NCBI RefSeq assembly: GCF_900107705.1
Contig: NZ_FNRE01000004.1
Coordinates: 186,001 to 250,000, forward strand
DNA: 64,000 bases
Direction of reading: 5' to 3'
DNA from: Prevotella sp. tc2-28
Lineage (GTDB): Bacteria > Bacteroidota > Bacteroidia > Bacteroidales > Bacteroidaceae
Shown piece by piece: positions 8,075-18,184 of the stretch. A program made the position numbers and the translations under genes. Each line of letters starts with the position of its first letter. The first letter of the stretch is position 1. The notes under the pieces are model-generated. The model saw only the letters and a list, made by a program, of their open reading frames with translations. It made no database searches and was not told the origin of the DNA.

Positions 8075-9820
8075 ATGACAAATAAGAAAGAACGTCAGGA
8101 AATTGCACAACTGGAGTATTTCTTCGGGAAATACTTTGATGCCCATATAGCCCCTGTAGCAGATAAGGCTGTCAAGGATGCGGATGCGACCTTCCTGAAG
8201 GAGTATGATAAGATGGTGAAGGATAGCGGTGTCCTTGGAGGTCTTAACCTCGGAGGCACCATGTCATCAACAACCATTGGAAAGATGCATACGCTGGACT
8301 CCTACCAGAATTATTGGAGCAACATACAGAAGAGCTTTCAGAAACGCTTCGATGCCTCACCTGAGTTCAGGAATGATCTCGGCAATCTGATAAATGCTTA
8401 TCAGAAGACCATGATTTCCTGTATGGGAAAGGAGAAGTATCAGGCAGAAAGCAAGAAATACGGTCAGGATTTTGCTACGTGGTATGTCAATAACAAGCTG
8501 CTGGAGAAATCCCTGAACCGCATGGCCTCCCATGGTGCGCCAAAGGATGCTGTGGAATACCTCTTTCAGAAAGGTACTCAGCTTTCCCTTTTAGGACTTG
8601 GCCAGCCCTCAGACTGGGAAGGTATGCGGATGTTGCAGGAAAAACAATATCAGCCGTCAAAGACGGAAAAGGCGGCTGCCTACGGTGTGGCAGGCCTGAT
8701 GGACTTTGCCATTATGCCCGTCGGCGGCATGAAGACCGCTGTTGTCGCAACCGCTGCCAGCGCAGGGGTGGATGTTGTGTTCTCGAATAACGGAAGTCAG
8801 GAGTCTGTTGACACGATGGCCAGCAAGTCCCTTTTCGGCAACGGCTATATGCTTTCAGAAACCCGGAAGACGATTGTGGACGCAAACGAAAGTCCTTTCC
8901 TTGCTGGTCTTAACAATGGTATGAGGAAAAAGGTCAAGATGGTAAGCCCGTCACCTCTGATCAAGGAGGCTTTGAAGGGGAATGAATACCATTGGAATGA
9001 GTCATTAGTATCACGGTTTGTTGACAGGGATGATGACATTCCTTCTGTCGTAGCACCAGGAAAGGAAGAGGCATATAAGAAAGAGCAGGAAAACCTGAAA
9101 AAGAAACCCGCAGCAAAGACAAGAGAAAGTCACGAGCAGCCAGTTCAGCCACAACCATCAGAGACGGCATCCTACCAATCTTCATCAGCGGCATATAGCC
9201 AGCAGATGAATGGAGCGTATGAGCAACCGTATCGTAATAATATGGCTGTCAATAGTGGTTGGGGCGGTTTTCTGGATCAATTCGGTCTTACTGGATTCAG
9301 CGATGTATTCAAGAACCTCGGCTATGTGCTGGCCATGCTGCCCGATATGATTATCGGTATGTTCACAGGAAAGAGCAAGTCATTGTCTATTCAGAACAAC
9401 CTCATGCCGATAGCAGCCATCGTTATGGGTATGTTTGTCAGGAATCCCTTGCTGAAGATGCTGTTGATCGGTCTTGGAGGAGCCAATCTCTTGAATAAGG
9501 CTACCCATGAGGTGTTAGGTGAACCTGTCAGCAGCAAGCAGCCCCAATACAGACGTTATGCTGACGAGGCATTGAATCCCCGTCTCTCGCATCCACAGCT
9601 GAACGGCAATCTGCTTGTCGTGACCATCGACGGCGTACCCAGTACCGTGACACTCCAGAATCATGTCGTTGATGCCTATCAGAAAGGAGCCTTACCCATG
9701 AACACACTGGCCAATGCCGTTCTTGCTAGATACGACGAGCAGCGTCAACAGGTGGAACAGCTCTATGACCGCCAGCAGGCACAGACGGAAGACCAGAACC
9801 AGCAACTTGTCATCAAATAG
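8075..9820 (+). CDS. Large conjugative-element protein, unknown function
   Basis: This 581-residue protein begins two bases after the previous stop. Residues 1-190 are helical and charged. A small Ala/Gly-rich hydrophobic patch lies near residues 208-232, followed by a Gln/Pro/Ser-rich linker (about 350-390). A hydrophobic C-terminal segment near residues 405-475 could span the membrane two to three times (YVLAMLPDMIIGMF, NLMPIAAIVMGMFV, LLKMLLIGLGGANLL). A 60-residue beta-type tail (GNLLVVTIDGVPSTVTL) follows. No family recognised; the operon context suggests transfer machinery. Confidence 0.75.
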   Translation: MTNKKERQEIAQLEYFFGKYFDAHIAPVADKAVKDADATFLKEYDKMVKDSGVLGGLNLGGTMSSTTIGKMHTLDSYQNYWSNIQKSFQKRFDASPEFRNDLGNLINAYQKTMISCMGKEKYQAESKKYGQDFATWYVNNKLLEKSLNRMASHGAPKDAVEYLFQKGTQLSLLGLGQPSDWEGMRMLQEKQYQPSKTEKAAAYGVAGLMDFAIMPVGGMKTAVVATAASAGVDVVFSNNGSQESVDTMASKSLFGNGYMLSETRKTIVDANESPFLAGLNNGMRKKVKMVSPSPLIKEALKGNEYHWNESLVSRFVDRDDDIPSVVAPGKEEAYKKEQENLKKKPAAKTRESHEQPVQPQPSETASYQSSSAAYSQQMNGAYEQPYRNNMAVNSGWGGFLDQFGLTGFSDVFKNLGYVLAMLPDMIIGMFTGKSKSLSIQNNLMPIAAIVMGMFVRNPLLKMLLIGLGGANLLNKATHEVLGEPVSSKQPQYRRYADEALNPRLSHPQLNGNLLVVTIDGVPSTVTLQNHVVDAYQKGALPMNTLANAVLARYDEQRQQVEQLYDRQQAQTEDQNQQLVIK

Positions 9821-9824
9821 CCTG

Positions 9825-12800
9825 ATGAAAGCGAAATCACCTATAGTAAAAGTTGACTGGACTGGCAGGATGGAGGTCTATTCTTCATCCGACTACCTTC
9901 CTATACGCGCCTTGGCTCACCGCCTGAAGGATGGTGACAAGGACGGCATTACCAAGGCTGCAGCAATCATGGCAGACTTGGTGAAGGAAGTGCCGGATTA
10001 TCAGCATAGCGTCCTTGTCCCGATGCCAGGAAGAAAAGGCTCAGCGGGATATACCAAGGCCCTGGCTGATGAGATTGCAGGACTGTTGGGACTGGAGGTG
10101 AGTGATATGCTCACCGTTAAGCCTCACAAGCCACTTTATGACAGGAAGGCAAAGAAAGGCATCGACGGCCTGAAACCCTTCAAGTTCATCGTCAATGGTC
10201 AGATACCGGAGAAGCCTATCCTTATTGACAATGTGTTGGACACGGGCACTACGGCCATGTCAGCCTTTCGTGCTTTGGATGGCCGTGCAAGCCTTGTCGT
10301 GCTTGGGAGTACAGTCAATTACAGACAGTTCAATTATCCCATCACAGTGAACATGAAGGAAGCGGAGAAACCCGATCCCAGAACGCTGGAAGAACTGAAA
10401 GATGAAGTCAAGAAGGCTATCTGCGATGCCCTTTTTGTAAAAGGCAGCGGATTGTATGATGCTGGTGACATCAAGGCCGTTCAGTATGCCCATGACAAAA
10501 CCCTGTCTGGGAAACTGAAAACACCTGTACCCATCAGCGATGGCCAGTCTGTTGTGAGGATAGGACTTACCAGACAGGGATTCTCCAAGAAAGATATGCC
10601 CATCCTATATACACAGGATGGAGGCATCCTTGTCGAGCAGATGACCAACCGCCAGGATCTTGATGCCGTTCTTCATGAATTGAGGAATACGTATTACAAT
10701 GAATACGGTAATATACTCTCCACCTTTGGCCGACATACTTTCAAGGAAGGCGAATCCTTCCAGATGAAAGGTGCCAACTATAAGGTCCTGGAAACAGGAA
10801 CCTTCATGTCACTGATGAAGCCCTTTGGCGGCGAAGGTGTCAAGGTGGCTGATGACATGGGAAAGACCAAGGTGTTAATGGCCAGTTCCCATCTGTCAAC
10901 CGTTATCTACGTCCAGCCACACAGCCAGAGACTGCATGATGCCATGATGCAGCGTTACGGACAGGACATCAGGGAGCCTATAAAAGAAGCATTGGAGAAA
11001 GCATTAAAAACAGATAAAGTACAACAAGAATCAGTTCAAAAAAACAAAGAAATGATTAAAGAGAAGAATTCACAGGAGCAGGCTGCCAGAGAGGAGCAGA
11101 AGAAAAAGGATGAAATCCGTCGGCAGGAAGCTCAGAAGGAAAAAGACAGGAAACTGCAGGAGAAGAGAAAGCAGGAAGAGCAAAAGCTGGTCGCCAAGAA
11201 AGAACCGCATCTGAAAGTTCCGGGTGCGGTGGCTCAGGCACTGTTGTTGTCTGCTGTGTTGGAAACGGCGAAGGCTAATGGCGGTGTGTGGCTCAATGCC
11301 TCCCAGAAGAAAGCCCCAGGCATCTTCAAGGAAACCACCCAGCTCTCGCCCTATAATGTGATGCTTCTCAGCGCACATTCCGATGTCAACGGATTCAAGA
11401 CCAGCCAGTATCTGTCCTTTGACAAGGCCAGGACTCAGGGCCTGCCAGTCATGCAAGGTCAGGAAGGTGTGCCTCTGAGCTGGACGAAATGGGATTTGTA
11501 TGTCAACAAGTACGACAAGACCGACGTAAAGAACCATGAGGCCTACCTACAAGTTCCTGCTGAGGAGCGTCCCAACTATCAGGCTGTACCCAAGAAGGAG
11601 TACCGCTATATGTTCAATGTTGAGCAGACCGTGTTCCCTTCCAAGTCTGCAAAGGACTTCGAGAAGCTTGTTGACAGCTACGGCTCTCAGGATGGTGCAA
11701 AGGTGATAGACATGAACCAGAAGGAGGATAGCAGCATTGCTTCCACCTATAACTCGCTGAAGGCAAAGCATCCCGATGCCATTCTGCTTTTCAGGAATAA
11801 CGATTCCTATAACACTTACAATCAGGATGCAGAAACATCCTCTTCAAAGTTGGATATCACCCTGACTTCTCCAAAGGACATGAAGGGGATTGACCATCTG
11901 GCATCCTTTCCCCATCATCAGCTGGACGTGTATCTGCCGAAACTCGTCCGTGCCGGTCTTCGTGTGGCCATCGTTGACGAGCCGATGAAGAACGATATCA
12001 AGACCTCGAAGATGCAGGAGTCCAAACAGGAGAAAGAGGCAGCGGACAGGATGAAGGTTCTCGTCGAGCAGTTGAACAAGCGGCTTGTTCCCGTCAAGGC
12101 AGCATCCTCGTTGGAGCGGACACATTATGATGCCACCAGAGACGCTGTGCTTGTTGCACCCCAGGAGAGCTATGACAACTACACCGATTATGCACATGAT
12201 ATGGCTGTTGCACTGGTAGCGGCTACTGGCAGCGAAAGCCGTCTTAACCGTCAGGTACGTTCGGCCATTCAGCCAGAGAATGCGGAGAAATATGAACGAC
12301 TTGTTCAGGAGCTGTCAGCTGGAGCCATCGTGTCAGGCCTTGGATTGCAGGCCAGACTGTCACCTGAGAACATGAACCACGTCGATTACTGGTCCCGTGA
12401 ACTGAAAGAAGACACAAAGCTCATGGGCAAACTGGAACGTGACGTGAATAGTGTTCTGGAGAGTATCGACAAGCTGACCAAGGGAGAGACAGTTGACTTC
12501 GCTCCGTTACGAGGTGAGAAGCCGATGGAGATAGAGATGCCGATGAACTACAGCATATCGAGAGAACTGGCAAAACTGCCAAGTGCTGAGAGAAAAGAGT
12601 TTGTTGTCATCACTGACAAGTCAGCCAAGTCAGCAGAGGTTATCCTTCCTGCGGGTGCGTCGATGAAGGTCAACAATGAGATACCAGGCATGAACAAGAG
12701 CCGTATTGCAACAGCCTTGAAGAAGGAAGGTGTCGATGGTGACAGTATCACCTTCTATAATGCGGGTGGTGCCTTGGGCCTTCATCAGCCCAATGGCCAC

Positions 12801-13397
12801 TTCGAGGGTAAGGACATCATGGTTGACCGCCTGAAGCAGTACAACCTGATACCTGTCACCCGTCTGGATGTGTCAACCCTCGTTGCCCAGAAAGCAGAGA
12901 TTGAGAAGGTTAACCTCTTCCCTGATAAAGATAACAACTATGCCATCTTCATCAAGCCCAAGGGAGAGCAGGCTATCACCATGTATCCCGCCAAGGAGGA
13001 TGTTACGACGTTCTTCAAGTCACTCAAAGAGCCGAAAGGCGATGCGATACGTGGTGACTTGGGACAGAAATACTATCAGCTGTCCCACGAACACCCAGAG
13101 TTGAAGAAAGACCTTCTTACCATTGATACGGGCGATGTGGACTTATCCAGAATCTCCAATGTGAATCTCTACAAGTCCGATACGAAAGCTGGTATCTTCA
13201 TGACCGCAACGATTGACGGTAAGAAACAGGAGTCAAGGGAAGTGTCAAAGGCAGACTGGAACCGTTTCTGGCTTGTGGAAGACCAGAATCAGTTCAAGAC
13301 ACAGCTTGCCACAAAAATCTACGATAACGTCCTGCATGAGACACGAAAAGAAGAAGCCGAGCCGGAGGTCCGACAGGCAAACGTGTTTCGCATGTAA
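9825..13397 (+). CDS. Phosphoribosyltransferase / pseudo-ArdC / DUF3945-like fusion protein
   Basis: This 1190-residue cytoplasmic protein starts 4 bp after the previous stop. Residues 40-170 form a PRTase domain: VPMPGRKGS near 65 and a PRPP-loop-like ILIDNVLDTGTT near 134. Residues 400-460 are a Lys/Gln/Glu coiled coil. Residues 465-830 look like ArdC (ssDNA-binding part, then protease part), but HExxH reads HDMAV and the downstream ELVAE glutamate reads ELSAG, so zinc binding is lost. The C-terminus (ATIDGKKQESREVSKADWN) resembles a domain in the 25565-27136 protein. Role unknown; DNA protection after entry is a guess. Confidence 0.75.
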   Translation: MKAKSPIVKVDWTGRMEVYSSSDYLPIRALAHRLKDGDKDGITKAAAIMADLVKEVPDYQHSVLVPMPGRKGSAGYTKALADEIAGLLGLEVSDMLTVKPHKPLYDRKAKKGIDGLKPFKFIVNGQIPEKPILIDNVLDTGTTAMSAFRALDGRASLVVLGSTVNYRQFNYPITVNMKEAEKPDPRTLEELKDEVKKAICDALFVKGSGLYDAGDIKAVQYAHDKTLSGKLKTPVPISDGQSVVRIGLTRQGFSKKDMPILYTQDGGILVEQMTNRQDLDAVLHELRNTYYNEYGNILSTFGRHTFKEGESFQMKGANYKVLETGTFMSLMKPFGGEGVKVADDMGKTKVLMASSHLSTVIYVQPHSQRLHDAMMQRYGQDIREPIKEALEKALKTDKVQQESVQKNKEMIKEKNSQEQAAREEQKKKDEIRRQEAQKEKDRKLQEKRKQEEQKLVAKKEPHLKVPGAVAQALLLSAVLETAKANGGVWLNASQKKAPGIFKETTQLSPYNVMLLSAHSDVNGFKTSQYLSFDKARTQGLPVMQGQEGVPLSWTKWDLYVNKYDKTDVKNHEAYLQVPAEERPNYQAVPKKEYRYMFNVEQTVFPSKSAKDFEKLVDSYGSQDGAKVIDMNQKEDSSIASTYNSLKAKHPDAILLFRNNDSYNTYNQDAETSSSKLDITLTSPKDMKGIDHLASFPHHQLDVYLPKLVRAGLRVAIVDEPMKNDIKTSKMQESKQEKEAADRMKVLVEQLNKRLVPVKAASSLERTHYDATRDAVLVAPQESYDNYTDYAHDMAVALVAATGSESRLNRQVRSAIQPENAEKYERLVQELSAGAIVSGLGLQARLSPENMNHVDYWSRELKEDTKLMGKLERDVNSVLESIDKLTKGETVDFAPLRGEKPMEIEMPMNYSISRELAKLPSAERKEFVVITDKSAKSAEVILPAGASMKVNNEIPGMNKSRIATALKKEGVDGDSITFYNAGGALGLHQPNGHFEGKDIMVDRLKQYNLIPVTRLDVSTLVAQKAEIEKVNLFPDKDNNYAIFIKPKGEQAITMYPAKEDVTTFFKSLKEPKGDAIRGDLGQKYYQLSHEHPELKKDLLTIDTGDVDLSRISNVNLYKSDTKAGIFMTATIDGKKQESREVSKADWNRFWLVEDQNQFKTQLATKIYDNVLHETRKEEAEPEVRQANVFRM

Positions 13398-13469
13398 TAC
13401 GGACATGAACGGAAACTACCTTGCTCCAAGGTTCAATGAGAATATCGGAAACAATTAAATAGACATAAG

Positions 13470-14915
13470 ATGAGCGAATATAAGGCTGAGTTTTTCGAGA
13501 AATATGCTGCGGCAGCCATTGAAGAGCAGAAGCGCTACGGCATACCAGCCAGTGTCACGCTGGCGCAGATGGCCGTGGAGAGCGGTTACGGCGAGAGTAA
13601 TCTTGCCAGACAGGACAACAACTACTTCGGCATCAAGGCCAGTGACAAGTGGATCAAGGCAGGAAAGCCGTGGAGTTATCACCACGATGACCACTTTAAT
13701 GACAAGTTCTGTACCTTTGCCAGTCCTCTTGACAGCCTCGAATACCACTCCAAGGTGTTGATGGCAGACCGTTACAAGGCCTGTCGCCAATATGCTTCTG
13801 ATGACCATACCCACTGGATTGAGGGTATCAAGAAAGGAGGCTATGCCACCGATCCGAGATATGTTGGAACCATCGAGGGTGTCATCAAGAAATACGGCCT
13901 TGATAAGTATGACAGGCAGGCAATCAGCGAAGCACAGGCACAAGGCATTACCATTGGCTATATGAGAGGTCAGAAAACGCCTGCCCAGAGTACAACTATT
14001 GCCAGTCCTGTTCAGAATGGTCATTACGCCTTTCCTCTGGAGCGGGATGCCAATGCCGGAGTGATTACCATCACATCACCGTTCGGTTCCCGTACTGCAC
14101 CAAAGGCTGGTGCTTCCACCAATCACATGGGATTGGATATGCGGGCCAATTACGAGAAGGTGCTGGCTACCGAGGACTATGGCCATGTCCTGTCTGCCAA
14201 GAATGAAGGAAAGGGCGGCAATGTCGTTAGGGTAGAGTATTCGAGGGCTGACGGCGAGAAATACCAGGTCGCCTATATGCATCTGAGCCAGTTCAATGTC
14301 AGGGAAGGTGACGTTGTGATGGCCGGTCAGCAAGTCGGCGTGTCTGGCAACACAGGAAACAGCACAGGCCCACACCTTCATTTCTCCGTCAAGAAGATAG
14401 ATGGCGACGGCAACAGTACCATGATAGATCCTTCCGTCTATCTGGCCGACATTGCCGTGCGTGGCCATATCAACACACGGGTTGAGTATCAGGGTAATGA
14501 CCTCTTGGCTTCCTATAAGTCAGCAGTCAGAGAAGAGCAGCCAGTCCAGGGTCAGGATATGTACTTATCACAGCTGACACAATCCGATGATCCAAAGGAC
14601 TGGCTTTCGTTTCTGATGAACGGCAATGAGTCGGCCATCAGCCAATCGGCAGACCCTATGGCAGCATTGATCGGTTCTGTGTTCAGCGGCCTGTTTATGC
14701 TGGCAGCCCAGTTGGATATGGATAGTGAAAGCCTTGTCAAAGATGACAATGTAGCTCTTAGTACCAGGGAACAGTCGGATGTCGCTCAGGTTATCACTCG
14801 TGAAAGGACTGGAGAAAGCCATGATTACAGTCGGATTCTCCAGTCATCCGCTGCCTATTACGAGGCTGGTATGCAGCAGGAACAGTCAACTGACAATAAT
14901 GTAGCAATCAAGTAA
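13470..14915 (+). CDS. Peptidoglycan hydrolase: glucosaminidase domain plus M23 endopeptidase
   Basis: This 481-residue protein has two wall-cutting domains. Residues 10-150 are a FlgJ/LytB-type glucosaminidase (IPASVTLAQMAVESGYG with its glutamate, then NNYFGIKAS). Residues 180-320 are an intact M23 domain with HMGLD, YMHLS and GPHLHF. No signal peptide is visible, so export would be through the conjugation machinery or another route. Conjugative elements use such enzymes to open the wall for the pore. The last 150 residues are unassigned. The 19195-20190 gene carries the same domains in reverse order. Confidence 0.88.
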   Translation: MSEYKAEFFEKYAAAAIEEQKRYGIPASVTLAQMAVESGYGESNLARQDNNYFGIKASDKWIKAGKPWSYHHDDHFNDKFCTFASPLDSLEYHSKVLMADRYKACRQYASDDHTHWIEGIKKGGYATDPRYVGTIEGVIKKYGLDKYDRQAISEAQAQGITIGYMRGQKTPAQSTTIASPVQNGHYAFPLERDANAGVITITSPFGSRTAPKAGASTNHMGLDMRANYEKVLATEDYGHVLSAKNEGKGGNVVRVEYSRADGEKYQVAYMHLSQFNVREGDVVMAGQQVGVSGNTGNSTGPHLHFSVKKIDGDGNSTMIDPSVYLADIAVRGHINTRVEYQGNDLLASYKSAVREEQPVQGQDMYLSQLTQSDDPKDWLSFLMNGNESAISQSADPMAALIGSVFSGLFMLAAQLDMDSESLVKDDNVALSTREQSDVAQVITRERTGESHDYSRILQSSAAYYEAGMQQEQSTDNNVAIK

Positions 14916-14939
14916 TATTCATTAAATTAAGATTTCATT

Positions 14940-15563
14940 ATGATTAAATGTAAGGTAACGCTGGCAGGCGTTGTAAATAAAGCTGCCACTACACATGCAG
15001 GAAAGGATAACAAGCCTTTCGTTTCGTTTGGTGTCACCCTCCCCCTTGGTGACAAGAACGGCAATGTCCGTGAGTTTGAGGTCGGGGTATCTGCCGATCC
15101 TTCGCTGATTACTGCAGGACTTGTCAGCATCGGCAAGAGAGTTCAGGTTGTGGGAACCTTGTATTTCCGCAAACGCGATGATGTCATCTACATGAACATG
15201 TATGCTGACAGCGTAACAATAGATGTCAGCGAGGTTGACAGACTGGAGGGAGAAATGGAATTCAAAGGTCGTACAGGTAACAAGGAAATCTACCTCCTTT
15301 CAGATAAGAGAAAGAAGCAGTTCCAGGCTTTCTCTGCTTATTCAAAGGAGGCATCCGTTGAGAATGCGACCTTCATCTGGGTTCATTTCCTGAATTTCAG
15401 TCCCGACAAGGCTGCGTGGCTGAAACCTGCCACCAGTATCTCTGTTCGCGGCACCCTTGACCTGAAGCTCTATAATAACAACCTCGATCTCGGCTGTCAG
15501 GTGAAGGAAATCTCAGAATGGAAGTTCGAGGATAAGAAGTCTGAGGAGGTGACACAGCAGTAG
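14940..15563 (+). CDS. OB-fold-like single-strand-binding-type protein
   Basis: This 207-residue protein's first 100 residues read like an OB fold of the SSB type (KVTLAGVVNKAATTHAG, FVSFGVTLPLGDK, GKRVQVVGTLYFRKRDDV). The C-terminal half has a second similar strand pattern (SISVRGTLDLKLYNNNLDLG), so it may be a tandem OB protein. It is followed after 2 bp by ardC, and both may act on incoming single-stranded DNA. It differs from the ssb at 34665-35057. No family name is certain. Confidence 0.65.
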   Translation: MIKCKVTLAGVVNKAATTHAGKDNKPFVSFGVTLPLGDKNGNVREFEVGVSADPSLITAGLVSIGKRVQVVGTLYFRKRDDVIYMNMYADSVTIDVSEVDRLEGEMEFKGRTGNKEIYLLSDKRKKQFQAFSAYSKEASVENATFIWVHFLNFSPDKAAWLKPATSISVRGTLDLKLYNNNLDLGCQVKEISEWKFEDKKSEEVTQQ

Positions 15564-15565
15564 CT

Positions 15566-16831
15566 ATGGGATATAACAGGAAACAATACCATTGGACTGG
15601 CGAGGATGGAAAGAGTGCGGAAGACCGTGCTCTTGACACCTTCGCAGAGCTGATGATGGAGCGTATCAAGGCGATTGACAAGGACTGGCAGAAGCCTTGG
15701 ATAGAGAAAGGGAACTTTGTGATGCCCCGTAACCTGAGCGGCAGGGCATATAACGGTATCAACACCTTCCTGCTTCTTTTGTTCAGTGCCAAGCGAAAGT
15801 TCGACATGCCGGTATTTGTCACACACAACCAGATAGCCTACGACCTGAACAACAAGAGTAAGCTGAAGGAGGATAAGACTGAGAAACCAGCCGTTGACTT
15901 GAACCCTGCAGAGGGTGAGAATCCCGGTTTTGTTCACGTTCTGAAGGGTGAGAAGGCCTTTCCCGTGTTCCTTACCATCCCCATGATCAAGGATAAGGAA
16001 ACCAACAAGCCCATCACGCTTAGCGAGTACAACGATATGACGAAGGAAGAGCAGGATAAATACTATGTCCGTTCCTATACCCATGTCTATAATGTGTACA
16101 ATCTCCAGCAGACTAATCTGAAGGAAGCCCGTCCGGAACTCTATGCCAAGATTGAGGCGAAGTTCAAGGAACTCGACAAGAGCGGCATTGTCCCTATGGA
16201 GGAAGGCCAGATGTTCAAGTTCGATCCCCTCGATAGGATGGTAGCAGAAAACAAGTGGATTTGTCCTGTCCGTTTCGAGGAGAACAAAGGAGCCTACTAT
16301 AGTCCTGCCAAGAATGAGATTGTCTTCCCGCCAAAGAAGAACTTCATCGATGGTGAGTCCTTCTATGGAAACCTTCTTCATGAGATGACCCACTCAACGG
16401 GCAGCAAGGAACTCTTTGGCCGTCTGGAGAACAAGACCGATGACAGGAAGTTCGATTATGCCAGGGAGGAACTTGTTGCCGAGATGAGTGCTGCCGTAGT
16501 AGCCCATCAGTATGGCTTTGACAAGCATATCAAGGATGACAGTGCCGCATATCTAAAATCATGGCTGGGCAGTCTGAAACAAGACCCTTCCTTCCTGAAG
16601 ACAACTCTTGATGATGTCAAACGAGCCTCCGGCTTCATTGCTGGCAAGATTGAGGAGGTACGCCTTGATGTCAGGGAAATCCAGACTGTTTCCGTCGATG
16701 TCAATGATGACGGTATTGCTGACCTCTCTATCTCCGATGCCATCCCAGACAAGAAGCAGGGCGAGGATGAGAAAGAGCCCATTCAGGAACTGGCCGCAAA
16801 GGATATACCCATGCATCGTGGCAGGTCATAA
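15566..16831 (+). CDS. ardC: ArdC-family antirestriction protein / zincin-like metallopeptidase
   Basis: This 421-residue protein has the ArdC layout. The N-terminal ssDNA-binding domain (residues 1-180) contains WQKPW near 41 and GRAYNGINTFLLL near 59. The C-terminal zincin domain has HEMTH at 272-276 and the downstream EELVAEMSAA glutamate. ArdC proteins protect transferred single-stranded DNA from recipient restriction. All expected catalytic residues are present, unlike the ArdC-like part of the 9825-13397 protein. It ends the + strand transfer operon apart from one small gene. Confidence 0.92.
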   Translation: MGYNRKQYHWTGEDGKSAEDRALDTFAELMMERIKAIDKDWQKPWIEKGNFVMPRNLSGRAYNGINTFLLLLFSAKRKFDMPVFVTHNQIAYDLNNKSKLKEDKTEKPAVDLNPAEGENPGFVHVLKGEKAFPVFLTIPMIKDKETNKPITLSEYNDMTKEEQDKYYVRSYTHVYNVYNLQQTNLKEARPELYAKIEAKFKELDKSGIVPMEEGQMFKFDPLDRMVAENKWICPVRFEENKGAYYSPAKNEIVFPPKKNFIDGESFYGNLLHEMTHSTGSKELFGRLENKTDDRKFDYAREELVAEMSAAVVAHQYGFDKHIKDDSAAYLKSWLGSLKQDPSFLKTTLDDVKRASGFIAGKIEEVRLDVREIQTVSVDVNDDGIADLSISDAIPDKKQGEDEKEPIQELAAKDIPMHRGRS

Positions 16832-16880
16832 TGAAGACTCGTTTTTGCACTATCAGATACTACAATTAAAAACAACGATT

Positions 16881-17090
16881 ATGAAAAGAATTAAGAAATT
16901 TGTTTTAGCAATGGTAGCTGTCTTTGCTTTAAGTGCAGCTCCTCAGTCGGCAAGTGCCAAGGTCCATCGTGTTTTTTATGCGGTGGACCAGGACTTCTAC
17001 ATGCAATTCGCCTATGATGACGTGAGTGGAGTCTTTGCTATCAGGCTGATGGACTGGGATGGCGAATGCTACGGAGAATGGTATGTATAA
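16881..17090 (+). CDS. Small exported protein, unknown
   Basis: This 69-residue protein has a clear signal peptide (MKRIKKFVLAMVAVFALSAAP, cleavage near SASA). The mature part is about 43 residues, aromatic and acidic (FYAVDQDFYMQFAYDD, DWDGECYGEWYV). The ATG at 16881 is chosen because the open frame upstream overlaps ardC in another phase. A terminator follows 22 bp after the stop. Not recognised; likely the last gene of the operon. Confidence 0.65.
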   Translation: MKRIKKFVLAMVAVFALSAAPQSASAKVHRVFYAVDQDFYMQFAYDDVSGVFAIRLMDWDGECYGEWYV

Positions 17091-17112
17091 CCCCTCTATG
17101 TCATTTCCCCTG

Positions 17113-17146
17113 CTGCACATAGCTGAATCGGTTGTGTGCAGTTTTT
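17113..17146 (+). terminator. Rho-independent terminator of the + strand transfer operon
   Basis: CTGCACA (17113-17119) pairs with TGTGCAG (17135-17141) and is followed by TTTTT. Confidence 0.7.
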
Positions 17147-17250
17147 GTTGGCTTATATGTCATATATCAAAAATTGCCAGCGTCTCGCGACGGTGGCAAC
17201 CAAGGTTTATAAAGATAATTTTAAAATGAATAATTAAATCTTACTGGTTC

Positions 17251-17886
17251 CTAACAGTACCCACTGTAGTTATTGTCGTTATTGACATAAACTTTCCCAC
17301 TTTTATTTTCACCGAAGACAACCCTCAACAAGTCAATATCCTCTTCTTCCTCAACTTTTATGACCTTGTCATCTTTGAGGATCAAGTTCATATACCGTTT
17401 TCGGTTCTCTCCATACATACACCATTCAATCCGACGAACATCCTCTTTCTTGAATGTCTGTCCCCCAATATTTAAGTAACCTGTTATGAGTATTTGCAGA
17501 AGACGCACGTACTTGCCATCCAGATGATAGTACTTTTCTTCCCATTTGTCTTTTTGGGCGTTCCTGTAAAACAGTTCCAGGCGACTGAAAATACTGAATT
17601 GGATTTCCCGCTCGCAGTTGTTGTTTTTAATATATTCCATTTCCCGAAGCAGGTTGTAAATCTCCTGGTCTTTGGACTTCAGATATTCTATATGTTCTTC
17701 GATATAGTTTTTCGCTTCAGCTTCTGTATTGAACAGCTTGACCGATCTTTCATCGACCTCGCTATATGCAGTACTTCCATCAAACGCATAGTGAGTGGCT
17801 TTGTTATCTTCTATATCATAAAGCGCATTAACCTTACCGTAGGTCAGATCACTGGAAACTGCCCACATTTCTTTTGAATCTTTCAT
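17251..17886 (-). CDS. Hypothetical cytoplasmic protein
   Basis: This 211-residue acidic/lysine-rich protein has no signal peptide or membrane helix. The N-terminus (SSDLTYGKVNALYDIED) and a helical middle (about 70-130) precede a beta-type segment (GQTFKKEDVRRIEWCMYG). Not recognised. It is the distal member of a three-gene - strand group (18979 to 17251) that faces the transfer operon across a terminator; it looks like element cargo. Confidence 0.65.
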   Translation of the reverse strand: MKDSKEMWAVSSDLTYGKVNALYDIEDNKATHYAFDGSTAYSEVDERSVKLFNTEAEAKNYIEEHIEYLKSKDQEIYNLLREMEYIKNNNCEREIQFSIFSRLELFYRNAQKDKWEEKYYHLDGKYVRLLQILITGYLNIGGQTFKKEDVRRIEWCMYGENRKRYMNLILKDDKVIKVEEEEDIDLLRVVFGENKSGKVYVNNDNNYSGYC

Positions 17887-17905
17887 TTCTGTTTTCCGTT
17901 AAGAC

Positions 17906-18130
17906 CTACACATTACCGTTCTCAAAGGCTTCATTGAACATCTGCTGACGCATATCGACAAACTGTTCTGCACTTTCCTCATTCGGGCATAAATCCCTGT
18001 CTGAACAATAGTCCTCAAACTCCTTTGTCAGTTCCTTAGACTGATGCGTGACAAAGGTCAGAACAGTAATCTTTCCTGCATCAAGAAGTTCAATCAGTTC
18101 CTCTTCACTCTTATATCCTGAAATTTCCAT
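17906..18130 (-). CDS. Small acidic hypothetical protein
   Basis: This 74-residue, strongly acidic protein (MEISGYKSEEELIELLDAGKI at the start, EESAEQFVDMRQQMFNEAF at the end) has no membrane segment. It lies 19 bp upstream of the 17251-17886 gene on the same strand and 54 bp after the larger DUF4099-like gene. Size and acidity would suit a small regulator or DNA mimic, but nothing specific is recognised. Confidence 0.55.
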   Translation of the reverse strand: MEISGYKSEEELIELLDAGKITVLTFVTHQSKELTKEFEDYCSDRDLCPNEESAEQFVDMRQQMFNEAFENGNV

Positions 18131-18184
18131 AGCTCAATATGTATTCTCCTTAATATGTATTACCTTCAATACGTCAATACGTAT

